A stretch of DNA of 38,034 nt from contig JAILHT010000106.1 in the NCBI GenBank assembly GCA_024695665.1, positions 1 to 38,034 of the forward strand. Reading direction: 5' to 3'. Every line of letters begins with the position of its first letter. Positions within the stretch are counted from its first letter, which is position 1. The notes below the pieces were generated by a model. It had not been told where the DNA came from. It saw nothing but the letters and a program-made list of their open reading frames with translations, and searched no databases. This DNA comes from Lachnospiraceae bacterium (GTDB taxonomy: Bacteria > Bacillota > Clostridia > Lachnospirales > Lachnospiraceae). Shown here piece by piece: positions 8,078 to 16,520 of this stretch. The position numbers and the translations under genes are program-made.

Positions 8078-9076
8078 TTATGAGTTTTTGACCCTTTTAA
8101 AATGCTCGTATGCTATATCTGTAGCGACTCTTCCCTTTGGTGTACGGTTTATAAGTCCGTTTTTTACAAGATAAGGCTCGTAAACATCCTCTATGGTCCC
8201 CGCATCCTCACCTATTGCGGCTGCAAGCGTATCAAGTCCCACAGGGCCTCCCGAAAACTTGTCTATTATAGTGAGAATTATATTTCTGTCATTTATATCA
8301 AGGCCCAGGGTGTCAACTTCCAAAAGATTCAAGGCAAAGGATGCAACTTCCTTTGTTATGATTCCGTCATATTTTACCTGGGCAAAATCTCTAACACGTT
8401 TTAACATTCTGTTTGCAAGTCTTGGCGTTCCCCTGCTTCTTCTCGCAAGTTCAAGTGCGCCCTCAGAGTCAATCTCGACTCCAAGTTTTTTTGCGGATCT
8501 CTCGACGATCTCTTTCAATTCTTCGACTTCATAAAATTCAAGATGATGTACGACACCAAATCTGTCTCTGAGCGGAGCTGAAAGCATTCCGGCTCTTGTC
8601 GTCGCCCCGACCAAGGTAAACTTTGGAAGATCCAATCTTATCGATCTTGCTCCTGTACCTTTGCCTATGACAACATCTATTGAATAGTCCTCCATTGCGG
8701 GATACAAAACTTCCTCCACCTGTCTGTTGAGACGGTGAATCTCATCTACAAAAAGAAGATCCCCATCCTTCAGGTTTGAAAGAATGGCTGCCATCTCCCC
8801 GGGTTTTCCTATAGCAGGTCCGCTTGTGACCTTAAGATTCACATCCATCTCGTTTGCTATGATTCCGGCAAGGGTGGTTTTTCCGAGTCCCGGAGGTCCG
8901 TAAAAAAGGACGTGATCCAACGGCTCATGTCTCTTTTTTGCAGCTTCTATATAAACTTTAAGGTTGTTTTTTGTTTTTTCCTGGCCTATATACTCGTCCA
9001 AGGTCTGAGGTCTGAGACCAAACTCTGTAGCCTTGTCCTCCTCAAGAACCTGTGAAGTAATGATTCTTCTTTCCAT
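8078..9076 (-). CDS. ruvB: Holliday junction branch migration helicase RuvB
   Basis: This 332-residue AAA+ ATPase is the RuvB motor that drives Holliday junction branch migration with RuvA. The Walker A motif GPPGLGKTT is at residues 60-68 and Walker B DEIH at 111-114. A GATTRAG sensor motif follows, and the C-terminal winged-helix region ends with [12 protein letters not shown]. Length and motifs match the family in full. It starts 13 bases after ruvA. No ruvC lies in the window, which fits Firmicutes where RecU resolves junctions. Confidence 0.98.
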   Translation of the reverse strand: MERRIITSQVLEEDKATEFGLRPQTLDEYIGQEKTKNNLKVYIEAAKKRHEPLDHVLFYGPPGLGKTTLAGIIANEMDVNLKVTSGPAIGKPGEMAAILSNLKDGDLLFVDEIHRLNRQVEEVLYPAMEDYSIDVVIGKGTGARSIRLDLPKFTLVGATTRAGMLSAPLRDRFGVVHHLEFYEVEELKEIVERSAKKLGVEIDSEGALELARRSRGTPRLANRMLKRVRDFAQVKYDGIITKEVASFALNLLEVDTLGLDINDRNIILTIIDKFSGGPVGLDTLAAAIGEDAGTIEDVYEPYLVKNGLINRTPKGRVATDIAYEHFKRVKNS

Positions 9077-9089
9077 TTCCTACTCCAAA

Positions 9090-9695
9090 TCAAATGAATG
9101 CCATATTTTTAAGAGCCTGCTGTAAGATGCTCTCAACTGTCTCATCATCTTTTATCTCGACATCATATATACACTTTGTGGCCTCGCCCGAAGAATAGCC
9201 CAAGGCGATAAGTGCTTCTATTGCCTCTCTTCTGACTGCATTTGCACTATCTGTATTTATCGTATCTCCAAGAACCTCAGTCGGTGCCTCCTCAATGTCA
9301 AGCTTGTCTTTGAGTTCCAAAATGACTCTCTCAGCGGTTCTCTTTCCTATTCCCTGAGCTTTTGAGATCGTCTTCACATCGCCGGATAGAATTGCAAATC
9401 TTAAATCTGCTATGCTCAAAGTAGAAAGTATGGACAGAGCCGCTTTAGGTCCGACTCCGGATACTCCAAGCAAAAGTCTGAATGTCTTTAGCATCTCCTT
9501 TGATTCAAATCCGAAAAGAGACATATCATCCTCTTTTACATTCAGATGCGTATATAGTTTTACTTCGCTTCCTATCCCCGGAAGTATCTCATATACACTC
9601 ATCGGAATATTTATCATATATCCGACCCCGGCAGCCTCTACAACCGCCGTATCCAGCTCTTTTTCAACTAGTTCTCCTCTAATATATGCGTACAT
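9090..9695 (-). CDS. ruvA: Holliday junction DNA-binding protein RuvA
   Basis: This 201-residue protein is RuvA, the tetrameric junction-binding partner of RuvB. It has the N-terminal OB-fold (MYAYIRGELVEKE...LYTHLNVKEDD) and a helix-hairpin-helix region (LLGVSGVGPKAALSIL and ISKAQGIGKRTAERVILELKDK). The small C-terminal domain (ALIALGYSSGEATK) that contacts RuvB is present. It begins two bases after the Gx-type gene stop and is followed by ruvB, so it is cotranscribed with both. Confidence 0.98.
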   Translation of the reverse strand: MYAYIRGELVEKELDTAVVEAAGVGYMINIPMSVYEILPGIGSEVKLYTHLNVKEDDMSLFGFESKEMLKTFRLLLGVSGVGPKAALSILSTLSIADLRFAILSGDVKTISKAQGIGKRTAERVILELKDKLDIEEAPTEVLGDTINTDSANAVRREAIEALIALGYSSGEATKCIYDVEIKDDETVESILQQALKNMAFI

Positions 9696-9697
9696 AT

Positions 9698-10198
9698 CTA
9701 TCCCTCGGTATCAAATATTTTTCCTGTTCGAATAATGATTTCCCCGGCCAATAGCCCGATTACGATTCCGGTTATTATGCCTGAAATCATAAGCACAGGA
9801 AAATAAATAAACATATTTATATTTTCGACAACTACTGCCGCAACCGCAATCTGACCCAGGTTGTGGGCGACGCCACCGGCCGTACTTACAGCAATAATCC
9901 TAAACAAGTCGCTTTTTTTCATGATAAACATTACAAGAAAACTAAGTAAGCATCCGGCAAGACTATATAGTATTCCAAACAGGTTTGAAAACATAAAACC
10001 CGCCAGTACAACTCTAACAACAGACAATATCAATGCTTCCTTTGCACCTTTTTCATAGAGAACGATAAGTATGAGAATATTGGTGAGTCCAAGCTTAATG
10101 CCGGGTATTCCGAAATTTATCGGAATCAATGATTCTATGTAGCTAAGTATTAGCGCAAGCGCCAAAAAGACGCCCATAAACGCAGTTTTTCTCGCCAT
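9698..10198 (-). CDS. Gx transporter family / heptaprenyl diphosphate synthase component I-like membrane protein
   Basis: This 166-residue protein has about five membrane segments and the family pattern ALILSYIESLIPINFGIPGIKLGLTN and GGVAHNLGQIAVA. Databases name the family either heptaprenyl diphosphate synthase component I or Gx transporter. Its fold resembles the substrate-binding S components of energy-coupling-factor transporters, and the true substrate is not firmly known. It lies 14 bases after a NusG-domain-II gene, a pair commonly seen together and often near Rnf or FMN-transfer genes. The Rnf operon is upstream on the same strand here. I infer a link to redox or quinone/flavin metabolism, without proof. 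Confidence 0.82.
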   Translation of the reverse strand: MARKTAFMGVFLALALILSYIESLIPINFGIPGIKLGLTNILILIVLYEKGAKEALILSVVRVVLAGFMFSNLFGILYSLAGCLLSFLVMFIMKKSDLFRIIAVSTAGGVAHNLGQIAVAAVVVENINMFIYFPVLMISGIITGIVIGLLAGEIIIRTGKIFDTEG

Positions 10199-10212
10199 TT
10201 AACCTACCACCT

Positions 10213-10593
10213 CTATTTGGATATTGAGTCGACGTAGTCTTCCTCTTCGCTCTCTATCTCAATTACAACCTTGTTCGGAAGACATACGATCATCTGCCCG
10301 TCTCGCGATATCTGCCCCTGCTTTATACAAAGCTTGTCCGGGCAGTCGGCATCGCACATATGCACAGCGTTATCCTTGATCTCAAAGGAGTTTTTCACCT
10401 CCCCGGAAATCACTATATCAACCTCCCTGTCCTCAGAGAGCGGATAAGTATCATACAACTCCCCATTGACAGTCACTTTAACGATATCTCCGTCATTTTG
10501 TATATTCTTATAAGCGAAAAAATAGAATAAAAGAGCAATCGCCAAAAGTATCAATATAAAAATTATGTCTCTCTTTGAAATGATTTTATTCAT
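10213..10593 (-). CDS. NusG domain II-containing membrane-anchored protein
   Basis: This 126-residue protein has one N-terminal membrane segment (about residues 10-29). An exported domain follows with a CDADCPDKLC cysteine motif (about residues 79-88) and the pattern GQISRDGQMIVCLPNKVVIEI. It belongs to the NusG domain II family, which shares a fold name with NusG but has no KOW-type transcription role. The clustered cysteines suggest metal or disulfide chemistry outside the membrane. Its ATG overlaps the miaB stop by four bases (ATGA). Together with the following Gx-type gene it forms a recurrent pair; function unknown. Confidence 0.85.
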   Translation of the reverse strand: MNKIISKRDIIFILILLAIALLFYFFAYKNIQNDGDIVKVTVNGELYDTYPLSEDREVDIVISGEVKNSFEIKDNAVHMCDADCPDKLCIKQGQISRDGQMIVCLPNKVVIEIESEEEDYVDSISK

Positions 10594-12059
10594 TCCGCGC
10601 TCCCAAGCATCTCTCCCATATAATAAAAGCCTTTACATTCCACAAGTTTGACCGTGACAAGCTTTCCGCAAAGATCTGCATCCCCCGGGAAATGGACAAT
10701 GGAATTGTTGCTCATTCTGCCTGATACAAGACTGTCGTCCTGCTCATTCATGCCCTCAACAAGCACTTCTTCGACTGCGCCGACCTTCTTTAATGCCTGC
10801 TCTCTTGAAATAGTCTGCACTCTCTTTAAGAGCTTGTCAAATCTCTCTTTTACAACATCTTCAGGCACCTGATTCGGGTTTGAAGCCGCCGGTGTTCCGG
10901 TTCTTTTCGAATAGACAAAAGTGAAGGCGCTGTCATATCTGACCATCTCAACCACATCCATTGTCTCTTCAAAATCTTCTTCCGTCTCCCCCGGATATCC
11001 GACAATTATGTCGGTGGTTATCGCTATATCAGGTATAGCCTCCTTAAGCTTTTTAGCAAGCTCGAGGTATCTCTCCTTGTCATAGCGTCTGTTCATCTCT
11101 TTCAAAAGTCTCGTACTTCCCGTTTGAAGTGGAAGATGAAAATGCTTACATATCTTCTTTGAGTTTTTCATGACTTCTATAAGTTCATCCGACAAATCTT
11201 TTGGATGTGAGGTCATAAATCTGATACGTTTTAAGCCTTTAATTTTTTCTACTTCAGCGAGAAGTTCAGCAAAACTGATATTGTCCTCAAGATCTTTTCC
11301 GTATGAATTCACATTCTGTCCCAAAAGCATTATCTCAATAACGCCGTCGGCCACGAGTCTTTCAATCTCTCTTATTATAGCCTTAGGCTCTCTGCTTCTC
11401 TCTCTTCCTCTTACATAAGGAACTATACAATAACTGCAGAAATTGTTGCATCCGAACATGATATTTACGCCGGATTTGAAAGAATATTTTCTCTCTACCG
11501 GAAGATCCTCGACTATCTTGTCGGTATCCTTCCAGATATCGATTATCATACTGTTTGAAAGGTAAGCGTCGCAGAGAATCTCTGCAAGTTTATAAAGATT
11601 GTGTGTACCGAAAACAATATCCACATGCTTATATTTCGACTGTATCGTCGATACGACATCCTCCTCCTGCATCATGCATCCACAGAGCCCAATCAACATG
11701 CCCGGGTGTTTTTTCTTCACACTTTTAAGCTGTCCGAGATGACCGTAAACTCTCTGGTTTGCGTTCTCCCTGACAGTACATGTATTGAATATGACTATAT
11801 CGGCAGTCTCATCATCAACATTTTTGTATCCTATATTTTCAAGAACTCCGAGCAGTTTCTCAGAGTCTCTGGCATTCATCTGACATCCAAAAGTTGTAAT
11901 ATGGCACGTGAGAGGTCTTTTCAATTCTCTCTCTTTTTCTTTAACAAGCCCCCTTGCCTTTTTAATGAAATAATACTGTCTCTCCGGCTCGTTTGCAGGC
12001 GGTGACATGGTGATATCCATAGCCTCTATTTCATTTTCATACATCTTCAAATATTCCAT
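10590..12059 (-). CDS. miaB: tRNA-2-methylthio-N6-dimethylallyladenosine synthase MiaB
   Basis: This 489-residue radical SAM methylthiotransferase adds a 2-methylthio group to i6A37 of tRNAs reading U-starting codons. The N-terminal cluster ligands are visible at C59 (TFGCQMN), C94 (NTCTVRE) and C128 (CGCMMQ). The radical SAM cluster motif C204-xxx-C208-xx-C211 follows, and a C-terminal TRAM domain occupies about 420-485. The roughly 48-residue N-terminal extension before the MTTase domain is typical of clostridial MiaB. The gene starts one base after the 5-formyl-THF cyclo-ligase stop and overlaps the next gene by four bases. The CNNFCSYC motif and TRAM domain favour MiaB over MtaB or RimO. 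Confidence 0.95.
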   Translation of the reverse strand: MEYLKMYENEIEAMDITMSPPANEPERQYYFIKKARGLVKEKERELKRPLTCHITTFGCQMNARDSEKLLGVLENIGYKNVDDETADIVIFNTCTVRENANQRVYGHLGQLKSVKKKHPGMLIGLCGCMMQEEDVVSTIQSKYKHVDIVFGTHNLYKLAEILCDAYLSNSMIIDIWKDTDKIVEDLPVERKYSFKSGVNIMFGCNNFCSYCIVPYVRGRERSREPKAIIREIERLVADGVIEIMLLGQNVNSYGKDLEDNISFAELLAEVEKIKGLKRIRFMTSHPKDLSDELIEVMKNSKKICKHFHLPLQTGSTRLLKEMNRRYDKERYLELAKKLKEAIPDIAITTDIIVGYPGETEEDFEETMDVVEMVRYDSAFTFVYSKRTGTPAASNPNQVPEDVVKERFDKLLKRVQTISREQALKKVGAVEEVLVEGMNEQDDSLVSGRMSNNSIVHFPGDADLCGKLVTVKLVECKGFYYMGEMLGSAE

Positions 12060-12602
12060 CTATATCTCCTGTATATCATCACAGACAATCCTGTCCATAC
12101 TTATATCAAATTCGTCTTTTACAAAATCATCATCCAACTGATTATTAAAACAGACACCAACTTTTAAACATTCCCCATATTGCTTAAAATATCTGTCATA
12201 ATACCCGGCTCCGTAGCCAATCCTTGAACCATCACGGCTAAAACATAAGCCCGGAACAAAAAAAATATCCTTTTTGGGATATATCTTTTCACAACCCTCA
12301 TCAGGTTCCGGCACATTAAAAGTTCCCGGTGTAAGCTTTGTCAAATCATCAACCGCAAAGAACGACATATCCTTTCCGTTTACCTTCGGAAATGCAAGCT
12401 TTTTCCCCATTTCAAGCAGTCTTTTATATAAATCTTCAAGATTCACTTCACTTCCGATTGCCGCATAACAAAATACAATATTTCTGTCTTTTGCTATATC
12501 ATAAAGCCTATCGCATATCTCCTTTTCAGCCTGAATGCGATACTCAATTCCTATCTTATCCCTTAGATCTCTATGAAGTTTTCTCGCTTCCTTTTTTGTC
12601 AT
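12060..12602 (-). CDS. 5-formyltetrahydrofolate cyclo-ligase
   Basis: This 180-residue enzyme converts 5-formyl-THF to 5,10-methenyl-THF using ATP and returns stored folate to the one-carbon pool. The family hallmark GYGAGYYDRYF is present near the C-terminal third, with the folate-binding FNVPEP and FVPGLCFSRDGSRIG before it. I chose the ATG at 12602 because GGTGAG lies about 6 bases upstream; a TTG at 12614 would add four residues but has no suitable site. The start lies inside the end of the DUF896 gene (32-base overlap), so translation is probably coupled. Confidence 0.93.
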   Translation of the reverse strand: MTKKEARKLHRDLRDKIGIEYRIQAEKEICDRLYDIAKDRNIVFCYAAIGSEVNLEDLYKRLLEMGKKLAFPKVNGKDMSFFAVDDLTKLTPGTFNVPEPDEGCEKIYPKKDIFFVPGLCFSRDGSRIGYGAGYYDRYFKQYGECLKVGVCFNNQLDDDFVKDEFDISMDRIVCDDIQEI

Positions 12603-12801
12603 ATTTCTCACCAAGATTCACTATATCACCGTTTTCATCGATCATGTCGATTGAATTGAGCTGACTCTTTATATTCCTTCTGATACTTGCAATATACTCT
12701 TTTCTTAACAGCTGTTGCTCTGTCTTCTCGGCATCCGTAAGTCCTTCAGCCTGAGACTTATGATAAAGCTCGTTTATTCTTGCAATGCTCTTCTCGTCCA
12801 T
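12571..12801 (-). CDS. DUF896 (UPF0291/YnzC-like) small protein
   Basis: This 76-residue protein matches the YnzC/DUF896 family: two helices with RINELYHKSQAEGLTDAEKTEQQLLRKEYIASIR and then KSQLNSIDMID. The Bacillus YnzC structure is a helical hairpin; its molecular role is poorly defined. I chose the ATG at 12801, since AAGAGGTG lies directly before it and the alternative GTG two codons upstream overlaps that site. It is 28 bases downstream of proB and its end overlaps the cyclo-ligase start. Confidence 0.9.
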   Translation of the reverse strand: MDEKSIARINELYHKSQAEGLTDAEKTEQQLLRKEYIASIRRNIKSQLNSIDMIDENGDIVNLGEKYDKKGSEKTS

Positions 12802-12835
12802 TTTCACCTCTTAAAAATTATAATCTGAGATTTTG

Positions 12836-13675
12836 TCAATCTTCCAAATAATCTTTTATATAAAAACCTTCTTCTCTGTTCCTGTGAAAAACCGTACCCT
12901 CAAAGTCGTTCTCAAATATTTTATGGATAACACCGACATCCTCGGCATTTGCGATCACCATATCGGCTCCTGCGGATGTTGCGATTCTTGCGGCCTTAAG
13001 TTTTGTTGCCATTCCCCCGGTTCCTACATCGCTTCCGGTAGAACTTTTTGCGAGTGAGAAATAGTCTTCCTTTATCTCAAATACATCCTTTATTAGAACA
13101 GCATCCTTATTTACATTTGGATCATCGGTATACAATCCATCAATATCTGACAACAATATGAGAAGGTCAGCACCTACCATTGCTGAAACAAGTGCAGATA
13201 AGGTATCATTGTCACCAAACTGAATCTCGTATGTAGATACGGTATCATTTTCGTTAACAATAGGTACAACCCCCATATCAAAAAGTCGGTCAAAGGTATT
13301 CTCCGCATTGATTCTTGAATCATCATCTACTAGATTGTTCTTTGTCATAAGAACCTGTGCTGCAACATGATGGTACTCCCCGAAAAGTTTCTGATATGAC
13401 ATCATGAGACTCGCCTGTCCGACAGCGGCACATGCCTGTTTGCTGGCCAGATTATCAGGTCTCTCCTTAAGTCCCAAGACTTTTCTACCAACTGCTATAG
13501 CTCCCGAGCTAACAAGGCAAACCTCTATCCCGGAGTTGCTCAAATTGCAAAGTTCTCTTACAAGTCTCTCAAGTTTAAGAAAATCTACTCCACCGGTCTT
13601 GGCATGTGTAAGTGAAGATGAACCGATCTTTATGACAACTCTCTTCACATTTTTTACATCTATACGCTCACTCAT
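12836..13675 (-). CDS. proB: Glutamate 5-kinase (short form without PUA domain)
   Basis: This 279-residue amino-acid kinase phosphorylates glutamate in the first step of proline synthesis. Visible motifs are VVIKIGSSSLT at the N-terminus, VSSGAIAVG, GQASLMM, and the aspartokinase-like NENDTVST and DIDGLYT blocks, then GTGGMATKLKAA. The E. coli enzyme has about 90 more residues forming a PUA domain; that domain is absent here, as in several Firmicutes. No proA is in the window. The proB ribosome site is weak (AGGAT), but the stop of a 33-codon upstream ORF with a strong site overlaps the proB start, so coupled translation is likely. Confidence 0.95.
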   Translation of the reverse strand: MSERIDVKNVKRVVIKIGSSSLTHAKTGGVDFLKLERLVRELCNLSNSGIEVCLVSSGAIAVGRKVLGLKERPDNLASKQACAAVGQASLMMSYQKLFGEYHHVAAQVLMTKNNLVDDDSRINAENTFDRLFDMGVVPIVNENDTVSTYEIQFGDNDTLSALVSAMVGADLLILLSDIDGLYTDDPNVNKDAVLIKDVFEIKEDYFSLAKSSTGSDVGTGGMATKLKAARIATSAGADMVIANAEDVGVIHKIFENDFEGTVFHRNREEGFYIKDYLED

Positions 13676-13769
13676 TTTTTCTATCCTGACCTATAAATAT
13701 TTTCTGTCCATAAAACCGCGTATAAGTCAATACTCGCTTGTTCCAAATTATACGCTTGATTTTATTCAT
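13668..13769 (-). CDS. Small basic ORF overlapping the proB start (possible translated leader)
   Basis: A 33-codon ORF begins with ATG at 13767-13769 and ends in TGA at 13668-13670, overlapping the first codons of proB in another frame by 8 bases. The ribosome site TAAGGAGG is 6 bases upstream and is much stronger than that of proB. The peptide begins MNKIKRIIWNKRVLTYTR and is rich in Lys/Arg and aromatic residues. It contains no proline, so it does not look like a classical proline attenuation leader. It may serve to load ribosomes onto proB or may be a functional small protein. No family is recognised. Confidence 0.55.
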   Translation of the reverse strand: MNKIKRIIWNKRVLTYTRFYGQKIFIGQDRKNE

Positions 13770-13798
13770 ATCCGGCCTCCTTAAATATCGATTGAAGG

Positions 13799-13848
13799 CA
13801 AAAAACCGGATAAATGACAGCCATAGGGCATTTTAACATTTATCCGGT
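13799..13848 (-). terminator. Intrinsic terminator of the rnf operon
   Basis: A perfect 12-bp stem (13805-13816 with 13837-13848) with a 20-base loop lies about 40 bases after rnfB. On the minus strand it runs into six U residues. It separates rnf from the proB group. Confidence 0.85.
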
Positions 13849-13858
13849 AGTTTTACAA
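13830..13858 (-). promoter_or_regulatory. Candidate promoter of the proB group inside the rnf terminator
   Basis: On the minus strand TTGTAA (13853-13858) is 17 bases from TAAAAT (13830-13835), which carries a TG extension. The expected start point near 13823 falls in the terminator loop, so the proB transcript would keep only one arm of the hairpin and would not terminate there. The leader before the small ORF would be about 54 bases. Confidence 0.5.
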
Positions 13859-13885
13859 TCTTATACCATATGCGGTTTTAGTATT

Positions 13886-14674
13886 CTAAAGAATAATCTT
13901 CTTTGGACACTTCTCTGCACAGACACCACACTGTGTACACTTTGTCTGATCGATATATGCAATATTATCTATTACATGAACAGCATCATGCTCACAGTTC
14001 TTCTCACAGAGATGACATCCGATACATCCTACAGAGCAGGCTTTCATGACATTCTTACCCATGTCTTTTGAGCTACACTGTACAATATGTTTAGCCTCAT
14101 ACGGAATGAGTTCGATAAGGTTCTTAGGACAAGCGGCAACACATTTTCCACAAGCCTTACAAGCCTCTTTGTCTACAACAGCAACGCCGTCTATAACATG
14201 GATTGCATCAAAAGGACAAGCCTTTACGCAGTTACCGAATCCAGCACAACCATATGAGCAGGATTTTGGTCCGCCACCCGGGATGAACTCGAGTGCAGCA
14301 CAGTCCTCAACTCCTGTGTAAACATAATCAGAATTTGCTTTGTCGCAGGTTCCGGCACATTTTACAAATGCAACCTGTCTCACTGCTTCGCCTGCTTCAA
14401 CTCCCATGATAGCACCAATTTTTGCTGCACACTCAGCGCCACCTACAGGACACTGATTTACAGGAGCTTCGCCCTTAGCAATGGCAGCTGCAAGTCCCGC
14501 ACATCCCGGGAATCCGCATCCACCGCAGTTGTTTCCCGGAAGGACACCGAGTACGGCTTCCTCTTTAGGATCAACTTCAACTTTAAACTTTTCACCGGAG
14601 AAACCAAGGAAAAATCCTACGATTATTCCGGTACCACCTACAATGACTGTGGCAATGATAATAGCACCTAACAT
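13886..14674 (-). CDS. rnfB: Rnf electron transport complex subunit B
   Basis: This 262-residue iron-sulfur subunit takes electrons from reduced ferredoxin and feeds the Rnf complex. One N-terminal membrane segment (about 2-23) is followed by the Fe-S domain ligands C50, C53, C58 and C75. Four ferredoxin-type Cys sets follow, at about 139-153, 172-182, 213-227 and 246-256. The number of cluster motifs fits clostridial RnfB. It is the last gene of the operon, 13 bases after rnfA, and a terminator follows. Confidence 0.96.
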   Translation of the reverse strand: MLGAIIIATVIVGGTGIIVGFFLGFSGEKFKVEVDPKEEAVLGVLPGNNCGGCGFPGCAGLAAAIAKGEAPVNQCPVGGAECAAKIGAIMGVEAGEAVRQVAFVKCAGTCDKANSDYVYTGVEDCAALEFIPGGGPKSCSYGCAGFGNCVKACPFDAIHVIDGVAVVDKEACKACGKCVAACPKNLIELIPYEAKHIVQCSSKDMGKNVMKACSVGCIGCHLCEKNCEHDAVHVIDNIAYIDQTKCTQCGVCAEKCPKKIIL

Positions 14675-14687
14675 TTCACAGCCCTCC

Positions 14688-15263
14688 TTAAATCACACCT
14701 GAGAATCCAAAGAATGCGATTGCCATAAGTCCTGCTGTTATAAGAACAATCGGAGACCCCTTGAATGCCTTAGGTACATCATTAAACTCAATCTTCTCTC
14801 TGAGTCCGGCCATAATAACAATTGCGATTGTGAATCCTACTGCAATTGCGAAACCGTTTAAGGTACTCTCGAGAATATTGTAATTATTAGTTACGTTTTT
14901 AAGTGCAACACCGAGAACTGCACAGTTTGTAGTGATGAGTGGAAGGTATACACCAAGCGACTGATAAAGTGCCGGTATAGACTTCTTAAGGAACATCTCA
15001 ACGAACTGAACCAATGCGGCAATGACTACGATGAATACGATAGTCTGCAAATATGAGAATCCCAAAGGATCCAATATGAATTTATAAATAATACTTGTTA
15101 CAAGTGATGCAACTGTATTAACGAAGATAACTGCTCCACCCATTCCGGCGGCAGTGTCTACTTTCTTAGAAACTCCAAGGAAAGGACACAGACCCAAGAA
15201 CTGGCTCAGCACAACGTTATTTACAATTGCTGAACTAATCATTATTACTAACAATTCTTTCAT
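14688..15263 (-). CDS. rnfA: Rnf electron transport complex subunit A
   Basis: This 191-residue protein has six membrane segments and matches RnfA in length and sequence: NNVVLSQFLGLCPFLGVSKK near the N-terminus and NCAVLGVALKN in the middle. RnfA and RnfE form a pseudo-symmetric membrane core that is thought to hold a 2Fe-2S cluster between them; conserved cysteines are present (C26 in LGLCPFLG and the Cys of TTNCAVLG). It lies 14 bases after rnfE and is followed by rnfB. Confidence 0.97.
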   Translation of the reverse strand: MKELLVIMISSAIVNNVVLSQFLGLCPFLGVSKKVDTAAGMGGAVIFVNTVASLVTSIIYKFILDPLGFSYLQTIVFIVVIAALVQFVEMFLKKSIPALYQSLGVYLPLITTNCAVLGVALKNVTNNYNILESTLNGFAIAVGFTIAIVIMAGLREKIEFNDVPKAFKGSPIVLITAGLMAIAFFGFSGVI

Positions 15264-15277
15264 GTCTGCTCTTCCTC

Positions 15278-15910
15278 CTACTGTTTATTCTTCTTTTTCT
15301 CGGAATCATCTCTCACTTTGTTGAATACAGCTTGAAGACAACCAAGTACGAGGAATGCTCCCGGAGCAAGAATGAAAATTGTAATCGGTGTATATCCGAA
15401 AGAACCATCCTCTGCAAGCGGAAGGATCTGAGCTCCGAAAAGCTGTCCTGCACCGATAATCTCTCTGACGGCACCGAGTACCGTAAGTGAAATCGTAAAT
15501 CCTATACCCATTCCGATACCGTCCATGATAGATGGAAATACCGGATTCTTTGATGCAAAACTCTCTGCACGTCCAAGAATGATACAGTTAACAACGATAA
15601 GAGGAATATATATACCAAGTGATGCATAAAGCGCAGGTACATAACCCTGAACGAGGAACTGTACAATGGTTACGAATGAAGCAACTATAACAATGAAAGC
15701 CGGCATACGAACTCTGTCCGGAATTACATTTCTAAGTGCCGATATAAGCATGTTTGACATAACAAGAACCACCGTCGTGGAAAGTCCCATTCCCAAACCG
15801 TTGGTTGCGGATGTTGTTACCGCAAGTGTAGGACACATTCCAAGTAGCAATACGAAGGTGGGATTGTCTTTTACGATACCATTTATCAATGGCTGAGTAT
15901 TTTTGTTCAT
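15278..15910 (-). CDS. rnfE: Rnf electron transport complex subunit E
   Basis: This 210-residue membrane protein is the RnfA paralogue RnfE. It has the matching Cys-containing motifs LLGMCPTLAVTTS and VVNCIILGRAES, plus GMGIGFTISLTVLGAVREIIG. It lies between rnfG and rnfA with 13- and 14-base gaps. The short Lys-rich C-terminus (EKKKNKQ) is expected on the cytosolic side. Clostridial Rnf complexes pump either Na+ or H+; these subunits do not let me decide which from reading alone. Confidence 0.97.
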   Translation of the reverse strand: MNKNTQPLINGIVKDNPTFVLLLGMCPTLAVTTSATNGLGMGLSTTVVLVMSNMLISALRNVIPDRVRMPAFIVIVASFVTIVQFLVQGYVPALYASLGIYIPLIVVNCIILGRAESFASKNPVFPSIMDGIGMGIGFTISLTVLGAVREIIGAGQLFGAQILPLAEDGSFGYTPITIFILAPGAFLVLGCLQAVFNKVRDDSEKKKNKQ

Positions 15911-15923
15911 TACCTATCCCTCC

Positions 15924-16520
15924 TTACTGTAATACAGTTCTAAAATACATAAGTCCCGCATCTACACCGTAAGTAACGGCTTTGGAAGTGATAGTCGCAC
16001 CACTTATAGCCTCGATAGATCCGGAAGGATCAACCTTTGTTACCTCAAGGTAGCTGTCGTCGGAATCAAATGTAACACCATTGAACTGTGAACTGAACTT
16101 TTCCTCTTTGGCTTTCATTCCAAGTCCGGCAGTCTCGCTGATATCTGTTATGGAATATCCATTGAGCACACCTTCGTTTGTTACACCTATAGAAAAAGTG
16201 ATATCTCCGCCGTATCCGGCATGAGATGTAATTGTAAGGACATATCCGAGCACTGAACCCGATCCGTCGAGAGCTTCAACTACAGCCTCAATGTCATCAT
16301 CTGCATATGTGGCTTTAACGGTCTCAGCCGCTGCTGTATCAATCTCAATCTCATTGAATGATTCAGCATCAGGAAATACTTCCTGATATGCTGCAGCCGT
16401 AGCTGCCTCATTTGCCGCCTGGATAGGTGCGGCGGTAACCTCATGTACCAAACCGAGGGCACATCCGGATACCAAAGTTATAAGAGTCAATAATAATGCG
16501 TCTTTAACGATTTTATTCAT
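15924..16520 (-). CDS. rnfG: Rnf electron transport complex subunit G (covalent FMN)
   Basis: This 198-residue protein has one N-terminal membrane segment and an exported FMN-binding domain. The flavinylation motif SGAT is at S173-T176, so T176 is the expected covalent FMN attachment site, transferred by ApbE; no apbE gene is in the window. The sequence GISETAGLGMKA-type pattern of the family appears as TDISETAGLGMKAKEEKF. Its ATG overlaps the rnfD stop by one base (TAATG), which indicates coupled translation. Confidence 0.96.
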   Translation of the reverse strand: MNKIVKDALLLTLITLVSGCALGLVHEVTAAPIQAANEAATAAAYQEVFPDAESFNEIEIDTAAAETVKATYADDDIEAVVEALDGSGSVLGYVLTITSHAGYGGDITFSIGVTNEGVLNGYSITDISETAGLGMKAKEEKFSSQFNGVTFDSDDSYLEVTKVDPSGSIEAISGATITSKAVTYGVDAGLMYFRTVLQ

